Origin: Staphylococcus edaphicus
GTDB lineage: Bacteria > Bacillota > Bacilli > Staphylococcales > Staphylococcaceae
Assembly (NCBI RefSeq): GCF_002614725.1
Contig: NZ_MRZN01000001.1
Span: forward strand, 211,846-275,845
Length of the DNA: 64,000 nucleotides
Reading direction: 5' to 3'
A program made the translations under genes and the position numbers. Of this stretch, positions 51,015-62,622 are shown piece after piece. The stretch's first letter is position 1, and every line of letters begins with the position of its first letter. The notes beneath the pieces were generated by a model. The model worked only from the letters and a program-made list of their open reading frames with translations. It was not told the origin of the DNA and did not search any database.

Positions 51015-51167
51015 CGATTGTATTGATAGAGGGTGTGGGAAATCATATTCCTTTTAAAAAACGAATTTGCAATTAAATATTAGTAGATGAAACAACAGAA
51101 ATTTTTACTTAAGATACCTCTAGTTCTACTTAATTGAGAAATTTAAGTGTATTAATTTACATCAAGA

Positions 51168-52175
51168 TTATAAAGCATTGATTACTTTTTTTAATTTACG
51201 GTAAGATTCAACCTGCGCTTCTTGGTCATAGATATAGCTGATTGCCATCAATTCATCTATTTCACCATGTTCTTCGATGAATGAACTTAATTTAGCTTTT
51301 ACTGTTTCTTCTGAGCCAATTAATGATTGTCCCATTCTTTGTTTGGCTAATTCATATTCAGTAGGCGTTAATAAACCTCTTAAATCATCTGTCGGTGGCT
51401 GAACAGGTTGCATTCTACCTCTCGTGATACTGACCATCACTTGTGCTTGAGTTGTTGATAGGTATTCAGCTTGTTCATCTGTATCAGCGACAATAGCATT
51501 TAGGCAAACAATAACATAAGGCTCACTTAATATTTCAGATGGTTCAAATAGCTCTTTATATATTTCTATGGCATCTTTCATTTGTTGAGGTGCAAAATGA
51601 CCTGCAAAAACATAGGGTAGTCCTTTACGTGCAGCTAAGTGTGCTGAATCTGTAGAAGAACCAAGAATATAAAGGGGTACATTTTTGTTAACCGCAGGAT
51701 ATGCACGCACGTATGCTTGTTTATTTGCTGGGCCGAAGTAAGTTGCAAGTTGTTCAACTTCTTCAGGAAATTCATAAACGCCATTATGTTGATCTCTACG
51801 TAATGCGCTAGCGGTCATCATATCTGTACCTGGTGCACGTCCTAAGCCTAAATCAACTCGATTTGGAAATACCGTTTCCATAGTACCGAATTGTTCAGCT
51901 ACGACTAAAGGTGCATGATTTGGTAGCATGATACCACCAGAACCAACGCGTATTTTTGAAGTATGTTCTAATGTATGTTGAATTAATAATGCAGTTGCTG
52001 AGCTTACTAGATTAGGTGCATTATGATGTTCGGCAATCCAATATCGTTCATAATCTAATGTTTCTAATTTTTGTGCTAATGTTACCATATCTTCTATCGC
52101 ATTCTGGTCATCCTGACCTTCGCGAATCGGTACTAAATTAAGTGCCGATAACTTTAAACTTTTCATTTGCAACAT
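51168..52175 (-). CDS. LLM-class flavin-dependent monooxygenase
   Basis: The 335-residue protein has the bacterial luciferase-like TIM barrel. Visible family blocks are LSALNLVPIREGQ at the N-terminus, YWIAEHHNAPNLVSSATALL, RVGSGGIMLPNHAPLVVAEQ and DLGLGRAPGTD. It should use reduced FMN supplied by a partner reductase; the substrate is unknown. GGAGGA lies only 2-3 bases before the first ATG, so the start may instead be the ATG 9 bases further in (52166), giving MKSLKLS. It diverges from the ABC-F gene. No terminator is obvious downstream. Confidence 0.87.
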   Translation of the reverse strand: MLQMKSLKLSALNLVPIREGQDDQNAIEDMVTLAQKLETLDYERYWIAEHHNAPNLVSSATALLIQHTLEHTSKIRVGSGGIMLPNHAPLVVAEQFGTMETVFPNRVDLGLGRAPGTDMMTASALRRDQHNGVYEFPEEVEQLATYFGPANKQAYVRAYPAVNKNVPLYILGSSTDSAHLAARKGLPYVFAGHFAPQQMKDAIEIYKELFEPSEILSEPYVIVCLNAIVADTDEQAEYLSTTQAQVMVSITRGRMQPVQPPTDDLRGLLTPTEYELAKQRMGQSLIGSEETVKAKLSSFIEEHGEIDELMAISYIYDQEAQVESYRKLKKVINAL

Positions 52176-52226
52176 AATCCTCCTTCAGATAACTAATATA
52201 ATGAAGTATAACAGTGCATATTAAAC

Positions 52227-52255
52227 TTGCGTAAGAAATTGCTCATTGTTATAAT
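52227..52255 (+). promoter_or_regulatory. Promoter of the ABC-F gene
   Basis: TTGCGT at 52227-52232 and TATAAT at 52250-52255 lie 17 bases apart, with an extended TGT before the -10. The start near 52262 leaves an unusually long leader of about 185 bases. Confidence 0.65.
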
Positions 52256-52294
52256 AAATAAAATTAAAATGTTAGGTGGCATAAGAAAAATACT

Positions 52295-52372
52295 ATGGAC
52301 AAGACTCATAAAGTAATTAATAAACGAAATCGAGAACATAAACTTATATGGGATATGTCTATGTCTAAATAG
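52295..52372 (+). other. Possible leader peptide upstream of the ABC-F gene
   Basis: A 25-codon ORF (MDKTHKVINKRNREHKLIWD plus MSMSK) lies in the long 5' leader. Its ribosome site (AGGTGG) is about 14 bases away, which is poor. GGATATG at 52351-52357, inside the ORF, is complementary to CATATCC at 52422-52428 just before the ABC-F ribosome site. Leader-peptide attenuation is known for several antibiotic-resistance ABC-F genes; here it is only a possibility. Confidence 0.3.
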
Positions 52373-52446
52373 TATTTTGTATAAAACGAGATTTATACAG
52401 TTATAATGTTTAAAGATGTGTCATATCCGTTGAGAGGAGTAATGAT

Positions 52447-54078
52447 ATGTCTTTTTATTTTTCACTAAAGCCGTTCGAACAGTTCGGTAGAGTATTAATA
52501 AATGAAGTAAATATTGAAGTTGAACCAGGAGAACATATTGCAATAATTGGTGATAATGGTGTCGGTAAGTCAACGTTGTTAAATGCTATGCATTCAAAAT
52601 TTTCAAATCAGTCATATTTAATGAAACAAGATTTAACTGATGTGTTAAATGAAACCGGGATAGACTTTATTATCTCTGTTTTTCCAAAAGTTGCAGCGTT
52701 GCGAATGAAGATTGAAAATGATTATGACAAGATAGGCGACTACATTGCTTTAAGTGGCTATGAAATCGAACAAAAAATAATCACTCTTGCAAAACGTTTC
52801 AATCTCAGCGAACAAGATTTGAATAAACCAATTCAATTATTAAGCGGTGGACAACAAACAAGTGTCGCTTTGGTAAGAGCCTTCATATCTGAAAAAGCGT
52901 TCATAATGTTAGATGAACCTACAAATCATCTTGATCAGGACAGGTTAAATGACTTAATATCAGCAATTAATAAATCTAAGCAAACGATAGTTTATGTTTC
53001 ACATCATAGAGGTTTTATCAATCAAACTGCTAGTCATGTATATGAAATTACGGATAAAGAAACTAGAAAGTTTAAAGGTAATTATAATCAGTATAAAGTA
53101 GTTAAGGATTTAGAACTCCAATCACAATACAAAGCCTATGAAAAGCAACAAAAAGAAGTTAAGGCACTGGAAGAGTCAATACAACGTATCAATGAATGGC
53201 ACGCATCCGCCAAAGCGTCGGCAAGTGTTCGTGATCCAAATCAACAAAAACGCCTTAGCAAACTTGCACAAAAAGCCAAGATGAAAAAGTCTCAATTAGA
53301 ACATAAAATAAACGATAAACAATTACTTGCTCCAGAACATGATGATAAGAATTATTATTTTAAGGATTCACAGCAATTTCGTAAACGCGTTTTAGTGAAA
53401 TTTGATAGCGTATCTAAATGCGCTGACCAAAAAATAATTTATAATGCGATTGATTTTGAAATAAAAAATGAAGAAAATATTTTGTTAACAGGATCTAATG
53501 GTAGTGGGAAATCATTATTAATTGCACTCATAAGGCAGAAAGTCAAACCTGATGAAGGTCGTGTTTATATAACACCCTCGTTAAAAATTGCTTGTTTTGA
53601 CCAACAAAATAATAATTTAAATTATAATCAATCTCCATTAGATATGGTGTTATCACTCGAGCACATGACGCGTAGTAATGCACAAACGATATTAGCGTCC
53701 TTTGGATTTAATAAAGATAAAATCCATCAGACGATTCGTACGTTATCCATGGGTGAAAAAGGAAGATTACAATTTGTACTTTTATATTTTTCAAACCCCA
53801 ATTTACTTATACTTGATGAACCAACTAATTATTTTGATATTGCAACACAAGACTTAATATTAAATATGATTGAGGGATTTAAAGGGCAAGTATTTATTGT
53901 TACACATGATACGTATTTGCAAACACATTTTAAGGCGACGCATTGGACAATTAAAAATAAACAACTGATAAATGTTACAATGAATAGTAATCATAAAATC
54001 AATATGGAAAACACAGTGCAATTATTAAAGGATTTTAAAAATATTGATGAAAATGGTCATTATGAAACAGACAAGTAG
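52447..54078 (+). CDS. ABC-F family ATPase (possible ribosome protection protein)
   Basis: This 543-residue protein has two nucleotide-binding domains and no membrane segment. NBD1: Walker A GDNGVGKS at 35-42, signature LSGGQ at 132-136, Walker B FIMLDEP at 152-158. A charged helical linker (about 215-295, with RINEWHASAKASASVRDP) joins NBD2: Walker A GSNGSGKS at 349-356, signature LSMGE at 433-437, Walker B LLILDEP at 453-459. NBD1 is compact, with 90 residues from Walker A to signature, as in Vga/Lsa/Sal-type proteins that displace antibiotics from ribosomes. I cannot tell a resistance protein from a housekeeping translation factor. GAGAGGAG precedes the ATG. Confidence 0.85.
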   Translation: MSFYFSLKPFEQFGRVLINEVNIEVEPGEHIAIIGDNGVGKSTLLNAMHSKFSNQSYLMKQDLTDVLNETGIDFIISVFPKVAALRMKIENDYDKIGDYIALSGYEIEQKIITLAKRFNLSEQDLNKPIQLLSGGQQTSVALVRAFISEKAFIMLDEPTNHLDQDRLNDLISAINKSKQTIVYVSHHRGFINQTASHVYEITDKETRKFKGNYNQYKVVKDLELQSQYKAYEKQQKEVKALEESIQRINEWHASAKASASVRDPNQQKRLSKLAQKAKMKKSQLEHKINDKQLLAPEHDDKNYYFKDSQQFRKRVLVKFDSVSKCADQKIIYNAIDFEIKNEENILLTGSNGSGKSLLIALIRQKVKPDEGRVYITPSLKIACFDQQNNNLNYNQSPLDMVLSLEHMTRSNAQTILASFGFNKDKIHQTIRTLSMGEKGRLQFVLLYFSNPNLLILDEPTNYFDIATQDLILNMIEGFKGQVFIVTHDTYLQTHFKATHWTIKNKQLINVTMNSNHKINMENTVQLLKDFKNIDENGHYETDK

Positions 54079-54138
54079 AAAAATAATATATATGGTGCTA
54101 TTATTGGAACATTGATTAAAACATAAGGAGTGTCTAAC

Positions 54139-55281
54139 ATGGAAGTATATGCAGATTATGCTGCAACAACACCCGTCAAACAAGAAGTGATTGATAAAAT
54201 GATGGAAGTATATTCAGTGCATTTTGGTAATCCATCTTCGATTCATAGTATGGGTAGAGATGCAAGAAAATACTTAGACGATGCACGTCGTTCAATAGCT
54301 AAATCATTTAATGCCAAACCTAGTGAAATCGTCTTTACAAGTGGTGCAACTGAATCTAATAACACTGCGATAAAAGGGATAGCATATGAACATATGCATA
54401 AGGGTAAGCATATCATTACAACTAAGATTGAACATCATTCGGTACTCCATGTATTTGAACAACTTGAAAAAGAAGGTTTTGAAGTTACTTATTTAGACGT
54501 GGATAAACAAGGTCTAGTTGATCTTAATCAATTAAGCAATGCGCTTACAGATGAAACGATTTTAGTTTCAATTATGTTTGTTAATAATGAAGTTGGTACA
54601 GTTGAACCAATGTATGATATAGATGAAATCGTTTCTCAAACGGGTGCATTATTCCATGTTGATGCAGTTCAGGCTGTAGGGCATTTAGAAATAGATTTTC
54701 ATGAATTTAATATTGATGCAATGAGTATAACTGCACATAAATTTGGTGGACCTAAGGGCGTAGGCGTGCTTTTATTAAAAGATGATGCCACATTGAAAAA
54801 TCAACAATTAGGTGGAGAGCAAGAAGCGAAGCGTAGAGCTGGTACTGAGAATGTACCACAAATTGTTGGCTTAGCCGAAGCAGTTAAGTTAGCAAATGAA
54901 TATCTAGATGAAAACAATGTACATCTAATGAATTTAAAGAATTTATTTTTGGTATCATTACAAGAGCGCTCCGTACCATTCGAACTAAATGGTTCGATGA
55001 CAAATTCGACTGGACATATTATTAATTTATTTCTACCTTTTATAGATGTAGAAACGATGCTTACACTATTAGACTTATCTAATATTTATGTATCCTCAGG
55101 CTCGGCATGTACAGCAGGTTCTACGATACCTTCACATGTGTTGCAAGCGATGTATAGTAACGATGAGCGAGCAAAGCATTCAGTTAGATTTTGCTTTAAC
55201 GAACAAACAACCGAACAAGAGGTTAAATATATAGCTACAGAAATACACAAAATTTATCATAAATTTAAGGAGGAAATATAG
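54139..55281 (+). CDS. iscS: Cysteine desulfurase
   Basis: A PLP enzyme of 380 residues supplies sulfur from cysteine, here most likely for tRNA 2-thiouridine by MnmA encoded next. The PLP lysine is K201 in AHKFGGPKG and the catalytic cysteine is C324 in SSGSACTAGS. ATG 54139 is used, with AAGGAGTG 6 bases upstream; the in-frame GTG at 54130 lies in the ribosome site. The gene is near cymR, consistent with sulfur metabolism. Confidence 0.94.
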   Translation: MEVYADYAATTPVKQEVIDKMMEVYSVHFGNPSSIHSMGRDARKYLDDARRSIAKSFNAKPSEIVFTSGATESNNTAIKGIAYEHMHKGKHIITTKIEHHSVLHVFEQLEKEGFEVTYLDVDKQGLVDLNQLSNALTDETILVSIMFVNNEVGTVEPMYDIDEIVSQTGALFHVDAVQAVGHLEIDFHEFNIDAMSITAHKFGGPKGVGVLLLKDDATLKNQQLGGEQEAKRRAGTENVPQIVGLAEAVKLANEYLDENNVHLMNLKNLFLVSLQERSVPFELNGSMTNSTGHIINLFLPFIDVETMLTLLDLSNIYVSSGSACTAGSTIPSHVLQAMYSNDERAKHSVRFCFNEQTTEQEVKYIATEIHKIYHKFKEEI

Positions 55282-56394
<1,113 letters not shown>

Positions 56395-56417
56395 ATACTT
56401 CACATGTATTTTAATTG

Positions 56418-56464
56418 AAATCGTTAGTAGACTATTTAAGATAGGAACTAGCGATTTTTTTTGA
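56418..56464 (+). terminator. Terminator after iscS-mnmA
   Basis: AAATCGTTAGT and ACTAGCGATTT pair (one G-T) and are followed by TTTTT. Confidence 0.8.
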
Positions 56465-56526
56465 AAATTGATATTTCAAATATTCCGCCAAATGTTATAA
56501 TTAAAAGTCAGAAATGAGGGATAGAA

Positions 56527-57192
56527 ATGGATCAAGAACACATTTATCAATTAATTAAGCAAGGTAATTTTGAAGAAGCACTCAAAGCATTATTTGAAAA
56601 TATAGAAGCAAATCCAAAAGAAGTAGAAAATTACATAAATGCTGGCATCTTATTGGCAGAAGCGAGGGAGGTAGACAAAGCGGAGAAATTCTTTCAACGT
56701 GCGATTACCTTAGACCCACAAAATGGAGCTATCTACTACAACCTCGGAAACGTATATTATAACGAAGGTCGCTTTAAAGAAGCGATTAAGTTATATCAAC
56801 AGGCATTGAAATTTAATGTAGATATAGTAGATACTAACTATATGATAGGTATGTCATTTAATCAATTAGAAGCATATAAAGAAGCTTTACCTTTTTTAAT
56901 GACTGCAGCGGAACAGGACAATCGACAAGATGTTGAGGCTCAATTTCAATATGGTCTCGTACTTTGCCATTTAGAAATGTTTGAGCAAGCGATCAAACAA
57001 CTGAAATATGTGTTAGAAATTGATGAAAAGCATTCAGATGCACTATATAATTTAGGTTTAGCAACATACATGCAAACAGAAGATACAGCTAAAGCGATAC
57101 AATACTTTGAAGATGCTGTAGCAACAAATCCAGAGCATGTTATGAGTCAACATGCTATAAAGACTTTTAAAGCTATTGCAGAGGAGGAATAA
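56527..57192 (+). CDS. TPR repeat protein
   Basis: The 221-residue cytosolic protein consists of about six tetratricopeptide repeats. Clear ones are AEKFFQRAITLDPQNGAIYY, GRFKEAIKLYQQALKFNVDI and EDTAKAIQYFEDAVATNPEH. Such repeats bind partner proteins; the partner is unknown. GAGGG lies upstream of the ATG. The gene is conserved between mnmA and recD2 in staphylococci, and recD2 starts 3 bases after its stop. Confidence 0.9.
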   Translation: MDQEHIYQLIKQGNFEEALKALFENIEANPKEVENYINAGILLAEAREVDKAEKFFQRAITLDPQNGAIYYNLGNVYYNEGRFKEAIKLYQQALKFNVDIVDTNYMIGMSFNQLEAYKEALPFLMTAAEQDNRQDVEAQFQYGLVLCHLEMFEQAIKQLKYVLEIDEKHSDALYNLGLATYMQTEDTAKAIQYFEDAVATNPEHVMSQHAIKTFKAIAEEE

Positions 57193-57195
57193 CTG

Positions 57196-59583
57196 ATGGG
57201 AGACCCTACATTATTTAATAATTCAATGATTAAAGGAACCGTTGATGCGATTTTATTTCAAAATAAAGAAAACTTTTATACGGTTTTGAAAGTTGATACG
57301 ATTGAATCTAGCGAAACATTTGATTCAATGCCTACAATAGTAGGGTTTTTCCCAGAAATTGCTGAAGGTGATGTTTATACATTTAAAGGCCAAGTTGTCA
57401 CGCATCCAAAATATGGTAAGCAACTTAAAGCTGAAACATTTGAAAAAGAATTACCACAAACTAAAGAGGCAATTATCAGTTATTTATCAAGTGATTTATT
57501 TAAAGGTATAGGTAAGAAAACCGCACAAAGTATCGTCAATAAACTCGGTGAAAATGCAATTAGCGACATTTTAAATGATCCAACAGTTTTGGAAAAGGTA
57601 CCTAGTTTACCTAAGAAAAAACAAAAGCAAATAGCCGAACAAATTGCTAGTAATCAAGAAACTGAACGAATTATAATTCGGTTACACGATTTAGGATTTG
57701 GACCTAAATTAGCAATGTCTATTTATCAAGCTTACTTAGGAGAAACACTAAAAGTAGTTGAATATAAGCCGTATCAACTTGTATATGATGTAAAAGGAAT
57801 AGGATTTAATAAAGCGGACACATTAGCACGTAATGTTGGGATACAATTTAATGATGTGGAAAGACTTAAAGCAGGCTTATTATATGTACTAGAAGAAGAG
57901 TGTATTAAACAGGGGCACACGTATTTACCGACTCAGAATGTACTAGAAATGACTCAAGAAATGCTTTCACAAGCGCCCAGTGAAATAATTGAAATACAAC
58001 AACTAGAAAATGTGTTACAAGAATTGGTTAAGGATACAAAATTAATTCAACAAGAGCACGAAGTCGCCATACCAAGTTTATATTATTCAGAATTAAAAAG
58101 TGTTCAAAATCTCTATCGTAACTATGTCTATACGAATAAGCTAAAGCAAATTGAACAATCAGATCTTTTAATGGAAATTGGGGAAATTGAAGAACGAAAC
58201 CAAGTGAACTATGCGAATTCCCAAAAAGATGCATTACAAACGGCTATAAACTCTAAAATAATGTTGCTTACCGGTGGTCCTGGTACAGGTAAAACAACTG
58301 TTATCAAAGGTATAGTAGAATTATACGCAGAGATTCACGGGCTTTCATTAAATTATGACGATTATCAAAACGATGATTATCCAGTCGTTTTAGGTGCACC
58401 GACTGGTAGAGCTTCGAAACGCTTAGCCGAATCTACCGGACTAGAAGCGATGACGATTCATCGCTTGATAGGATGGAACCAAGATACACAACCAGAAGAT
58501 ATTTTAGAAAATGAGATATCAGCAAAATTAATCATCATTGATGAAATGTCTATGGTAGATACCTGGTTATTTCATCAATTCTTAAGTGCCGTTCCTATAG
58601 ACGCGCAAGTTATATTAGTAGGCGATGAGGACCAATTACCTTCAGTTGGACCAGGCCAAGTCTTTAAAGATTTGATAGATTCAAAAGTGATTCCTCGTGT
58701 CAATTTAACGGAAGTTTATAGACAACAAGACGGTTCTAGTATTATTCAATTAGCACATCAAATGAAATTAGGTGAACCAATAAATATAACGCAACGGTTT
58801 CATGATAGGAATTTTATAAATTGTGCTACGGATCAAATTCCATCGTTTGTAGAAAAAGTAGTTTCTAGTGCTGTTAATAAAGGTTATGACATGAGCGATA
58901 TTCAAGTTCTAGCACCCATGTATAAAGGCTCTGCGGGTATTAAGAAATTAAACATGGTATTACAAGATATTTTAAATCCTAAAGAAAAAGACACTCGTGA
59001 AATAGAATTTGGAGATGTTGTATTTAGAAAAGGCGATAAAGTATTACAACTCGTAAATCGACCAAGTGATAATATTTTTAACGGTGATATTGGTGTCATA
59101 GTAGGTATTTTTTGGGCGAAGGAAAATGCGCTTAACAAAGACGTGTTGGTTGTTGATTTTGAAGGTAATGAAATAACGTTTGTGCGTCAAGACTTAATCG
59201 AATTAACACATGCATATTGCACTTCTATTCATAAATCACAAGGGTCTGAATTTCCAATTGTAATCATGCCTATGGTAAAACAATACTTTAGAATGTTACA
59301 AAAGCCTATATTATATACTGGTCTAACAAGAGCAAAACAATCGCTCGTGTTTTTAGGGGATCCACAAGCATTTGATATAGCCCTAAAAACACATGGTCAA
59401 GTCAGAATGACACAATTATGCTCATTTTTAAAAGCATACTTCAACAATGATATGACTACTGAAGGGGAAGAAACAAGTAACGCTTTTGATGCAGACATCA
59501 TTTTAACAGAAGACAATATATTTAAAATTAACCCGATGATTAATATGGGAGATATTTCGCCGTATGACTTTGTTGAAGATTGA
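57196..59583 (+). CDS. recD2: ATP-dependent DNA helicase RecD2
   Basis: RecD2 is a 5'-3' superfamily 1B helicase that works without RecBC. The 795-residue protein has the long N-terminal region with helix-hairpin-helix motifs (FKGIGKKTAQSIVNKLG), Walker A GGPGTGKTT near residues 360-368, IIDEMSMVD, GDEDQLPSVGPGQV and the C-terminal motif YTGLTRAKQSLVFLG. GAGGAG lies upstream of the ATG. The alaS promoter overlaps its stop codon. Confidence 0.96.
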   Translation: MGDPTLFNNSMIKGTVDAILFQNKENFYTVLKVDTIESSETFDSMPTIVGFFPEIAEGDVYTFKGQVVTHPKYGKQLKAETFEKELPQTKEAIISYLSSDLFKGIGKKTAQSIVNKLGENAISDILNDPTVLEKVPSLPKKKQKQIAEQIASNQETERIIIRLHDLGFGPKLAMSIYQAYLGETLKVVEYKPYQLVYDVKGIGFNKADTLARNVGIQFNDVERLKAGLLYVLEEECIKQGHTYLPTQNVLEMTQEMLSQAPSEIIEIQQLENVLQELVKDTKLIQQEHEVAIPSLYYSELKSVQNLYRNYVYTNKLKQIEQSDLLMEIGEIEERNQVNYANSQKDALQTAINSKIMLLTGGPGTGKTTVIKGIVELYAEIHGLSLNYDDYQNDDYPVVLGAPTGRASKRLAESTGLEAMTIHRLIGWNQDTQPEDILENEISAKLIIIDEMSMVDTWLFHQFLSAVPIDAQVILVGDEDQLPSVGPGQVFKDLIDSKVIPRVNLTEVYRQQDGSSIIQLAHQMKLGEPINITQRFHDRNFINCATDQIPSFVEKVVSSAVNKGYDMSDIQVLAPMYKGSAGIKKLNMVLQDILNPKEKDTREIEFGDVVFRKGDKVLQLVNRPSDNIFNGDIGVIVGIFWAKENALNKDVLVVDFEGNEITFVRQDLIELTHAYCTSIHKSQGSEFPIVIMPMVKQYFRMLQKPILYTGLTRAKQSLVFLGDPQAFDIALKTHGQVRMTQLCSFLKAYFNNDMTTEGEETSNAFDADIILTEDNIFKINPMINMGDISPYDFVED

Positions 59584-59608
59584 CATTAACAAAGAAAATA
59601 AATACAAT
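59580..59608 (+). promoter_or_regulatory. Promoter of the alaS T-box transcript
   Basis: TTGACA at 59580-59585 (overlapping the recD2 stop) and TACAAT at 59603-59608 have the ideal 17-base spacing. Confidence 0.75.
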
Positions 59609-59614
59609 ATAATT

Positions 59615-59880
59615 AACTTCACATAAAGATGAGTAGACTATTTGATAACAAAAAGAGATGTACTGGTTGGTGAAAAGTACAGTTGAGATAGTTGAACGCT
59701 ACTTTGTGTCAGAAAGCATAATAACTAATTAAGTGATAAGTGTACAATGGTAAATTTAAGTGAATCGTCTGTTTTGTATCATATTTACAATTTGGATTGC
59801 ATAGATTTGCTAACACTTATAACTAGGGTGGTACCGCGAAACGTTCGTCCCTTTTATGAGGATGGGCGTTTTTTATTTTC
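59615..59880 (+). promoter_or_regulatory. T-box leader of alaS (Ala specifier GCU)
   Basis: AGTAGACTAT at 59632-59641 pairs with ATAGT before GAACGCTACT, placing GCT (Ala) at 59698-59700 in the specifier loop. The AG-bulge helix AGAGATGTACT...AGTAC is present. The T-box core GGTGGTACCGCG is at 59827-59838 and the terminator AACGTTCGTCCC/GGATGGGCGTT plus TTTTTA follows. UGGU predicts discriminator A, as in tRNA-Ala. Uncharged tRNA-Ala should permit alaS transcription. Confidence 0.92.
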
Positions 59881-59922
59881 TTTTTTGGAATTAACTTGAG
59901 TTGAGATGGAGGAATAATAAGT

Positions 59923-62553
59923 ATGAAAAACTTAAAAGCAAGTGAAATTAGACAAAATTTTATAGATTTTTTTGTAGAAAAAGGTCACATGGTAGAACCT
60001 TCTGCGCCATTAGTACCCATTGATGATGATTCACTGTTGTGGATTAACTCTGGTGTAGCCACATTAAAAAAATATTTTGATGGTAGAGAAACACCTAGAA
60101 AACCAAGAATTGTAAATTCACAAAAGGCTATTCGAACAAATGACATCGAAAATGTTGGTTTCACTGCGCGACATCATACATTTTTTGAAATGTTAGGAAA
60201 TTTTTCAATTGGAGATTACTTCAAGCAAGAAGCCATTGAATTTGCATGGGAATTTTTGACAAGTGAAAAATGGATGGCGATGGACCCAAAACTTCTATAT
60301 GTTACCATTCATCCAGAAGATGTTGAGGCATATAGAATATGGAATGAAGACATCGGTATAGAAGAAAGCCGTATTATTCGTATTGAGGGTAACTTCTGGG
60401 ATATTGGTGAAGGTCCATCAGGCCCTAATACTGAAATTTTCTATGATCGTGGTGAAACTTATGGCCAAGATGATCCCGCAGAAGAAATGTATCCTGGTGG
60501 AGAAAACGAACGTTTTCTAGAAGTTTGGAACCTAGTATTTAGTGAATTTAACCATAATAAAGATCATACTTATACGCCACTACCTAACAAGAATATTGAT
60601 ACTGGCATGGGACTTGAGAGAATGACATCCCTTGCTCAAAATGTTCGCACAAATTATGAAACGGACTTATTCATGCCTATAATTCATGAGGTAGAAGTAG
60701 TTTCTGGTAAAAAGTATTTGGAAGATAATAGTTATGATGTCGCATTCAAAGTCATTGCTGATCATATACGTACAATTGCATTCGCCATTGCAGATGGCGC
60801 GCTACCAGCTAATGAAGGCAGAGGTTATGTGCTACGTCGTCTATTACGTCGTGCTGTAAGATTTAGCCAGTCGTTAGATATAAACGAACCATTTATGTAT
60901 CGATTAGTGGATATTGTAGCTGAAATTATGGAACCTTATTATCCAAATGTTAAAGAAAAATCAGACTTTATCAAACGAGTTATTAAATCTGAAGAAGAGC
61001 GATTCCATGAAACGTTGGAAGATGGTCTAGCAATTTTAAATAATTTAGTAGCACAAGCGAAAAAAGCTACACATGAAATTAGTGGTAAAGATGCTTTTAA
61101 ATTATATGACACATATGGCTTTCCAGTCGAATTAACTGAAGAAATTGCTACACAAGAAAATTTAACTGTAGATATGCAAACTTTCGAAGAAGAGATGCAA
61201 CAACAAAGAGATAGAGCTAGACAAGCACGACAAAATTCACAATCTATGCAAATCCAAAGTGAAGTATTGAAAAAAATTACAACAGATAGTACATTCGTAG
61301 GGTATGATGTAATGGATAAGGCTACGTCTATCACAGACATTATTCACAATGGTGAGATTGTAGATTCTGCAGAAGCTGGAGAGACAATATACTTTATTCT
61401 GCATGAAACACCTTTTTATGCTGTAAGTGGTGGACAAGTGGCTGACCAAGGCACGATTAGTAATGAAAACTTTGAAATTGCAGTTACTGAAGTAACAAAA
61501 GCACCAAACGGACAAAATTTACACAAAGGTGAGATCCAATTTGGTACGGTTAAGAAGGATGCTGAAGTTTCAGCAAGTGTAAATCATAAAGAACGTCGTT
61601 CCATTAAGAAAAATCATAGCGCAACCCATTTATTACATGCCGCACTAAAAGAAGTACTCGGAGATCATGTTAACCAAGCTGGTTCACTTGTTGAAGCAGA
61701 TCGTTTAAGATTTGACTTTTCTCACTTTGGTCCAATGTCAAAAGATGAAATTGATACAGTCGAACGTAGAGTGAATGAAGAAATTTGGAATAGTATTGAC
61801 GTAGATATTCAGGAAATGCCAATTTCTGATGCTAAACAACTTGGGGCGATGGCACTTTTCGGTGAAAAGTATGGAGATATCGTAAGAGTAGTTAATATGG
61901 CTCCATTTTCAATTGAATTATGTGGTGGTATTCATGTGAACAATACATCAGAAATTGGATTGTTTAAAATCGTAAGTGAGTCTGGTACAGGTGCTGGTGT
62001 ACGTAGAATTGAAGCATTCACTGGGAAATCCGCTTTTCTATACTTAGAAACAATTCAATCACAATTTAACGCAGTTAAATCTCAAGTTAAAGTAAAAGTA
62101 GATGATCAAGTACTAGATAAAATTCAACAAATGCAAGCTGATGAAAAAGAACTTTCAAAACAGCTCGAACAAAAAAATAAAGAAATCACATCTTTGAAAA
62201 TGGGCGATATTACAAATCAAGTAGAAGAAATTAATGGATTAAAAGTATTAGCAACAGAAGTAGAAGTTCCAAATGCTAAAGTGATTCGCGAAACGATGGA
62301 TGACTTTAAATCAAAATTACAAGACACTGTTATTGTACTTATTAGCAATATAGATGGTAAGGTGGCTTTAGTTGCTACCGTACCAAAAACATTAACAGAT
62401 AAAGTTAAAGCGGGCGATTTAATTAAAAATATGGCTCCAATTGTTGGCGGTAAAGGTGGCGGTCGTCCTGATATGGCACAAGGTGGCGGAACGCAACCAG
62501 AAAACATAACAGAATCATTACGTTTCATTAAAGATTACATTAAATCTCTATAA
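59923..62553 (+). CDS. alaS: Alanyl-tRNA synthetase
   Basis: AlaRS is a class IIc enzyme of 876 residues. The aminoacylation core starts with [14 protein letters not shown]. The editing domain carries [11 protein letters not shown] and the CGGIHVNNT zinc-binding motif, and a C-Ala domain with coiled coil ends the protein ([15 protein letters not shown]). GGAGGAATA lies upstream of the ATG. It is controlled by the Ala T-box and followed by the ireB/yrzL-ruvX-yrzB set, a conserved Firmicute arrangement. Confidence 0.98.
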   Translation: MKNLKASEIRQNFIDFFVEKGHMVEPSAPLVPIDDDSLLWINSGVATLKKYFDGRETPRKPRIVNSQKAIRTNDIENVGFTARHHTFFEMLGNFSIGDYFKQEAIEFAWEFLTSEKWMAMDPKLLYVTIHPEDVEAYRIWNEDIGIEESRIIRIEGNFWDIGEGPSGPNTEIFYDRGETYGQDDPAEEMYPGGENERFLEVWNLVFSEFNHNKDHTYTPLPNKNIDTGMGLERMTSLAQNVRTNYETDLFMPIIHEVEVVSGKKYLEDNSYDVAFKVIADHIRTIAFAIADGALPANEGRGYVLRRLLRRAVRFSQSLDINEPFMYRLVDIVAEIMEPYYPNVKEKSDFIKRVIKSEEERFHETLEDGLAILNNLVAQAKKATHEISGKDAFKLYDTYGFPVELTEEIATQENLTVDMQTFEEEMQQQRDRARQARQNSQSMQIQSEVLKKITTDSTFVGYDVMDKATSITDIIHNGEIVDSAEAGETIYFILHETPFYAVSGGQVADQGTISNENFEIAVTEVTKAPNGQNLHKGEIQFGTVKKDAEVSASVNHKERRSIKKNHSATHLLHAALKEVLGDHVNQAGSLVEADRLRFDFSHFGPMSKDEIDTVERRVNEEIWNSIDVDIQEMPISDAKQLGAMALFGEKYGDIVRVVNMAPFSIELCGGIHVNNTSEIGLFKIVSESGTGAGVRRIEAFTGKSAFLYLETIQSQFNAVKSQVKVKVDDQVLDKIQQMQADEKELSKQLEQKNKEITSLKMGDITNQVEEINGLKVLATEVEVPNAKVIRETMDDFKSKLQDTVIVLISNIDGKVALVATVPKTLTDKVKAGDLIKNMAPIVGGKGGGRPDMAQGGGTQPENITESLRFIKDYIKSL

Positions 62554-62622
62554 GTTGGTACAATTCTAAGGTAGAATATGGATAAGAACTTTTTTACTCG
62601 ATACAAAAGGAGTGTAAGAACA

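Noticed and set aside
52269..52316. Alternative 15-codon leader ORF before the ABC-F gene
   Set aside because: It begins only about 7 bases after the predicted transcription start and has no ribosome site.
60939..61515. Overlapping reverse ORFs of 133 and 92 codons inside alaS
   Set aside because: They are shadows of a fully conserved gene, with Cys/Ser-rich composition unlike the other proteins of the window.
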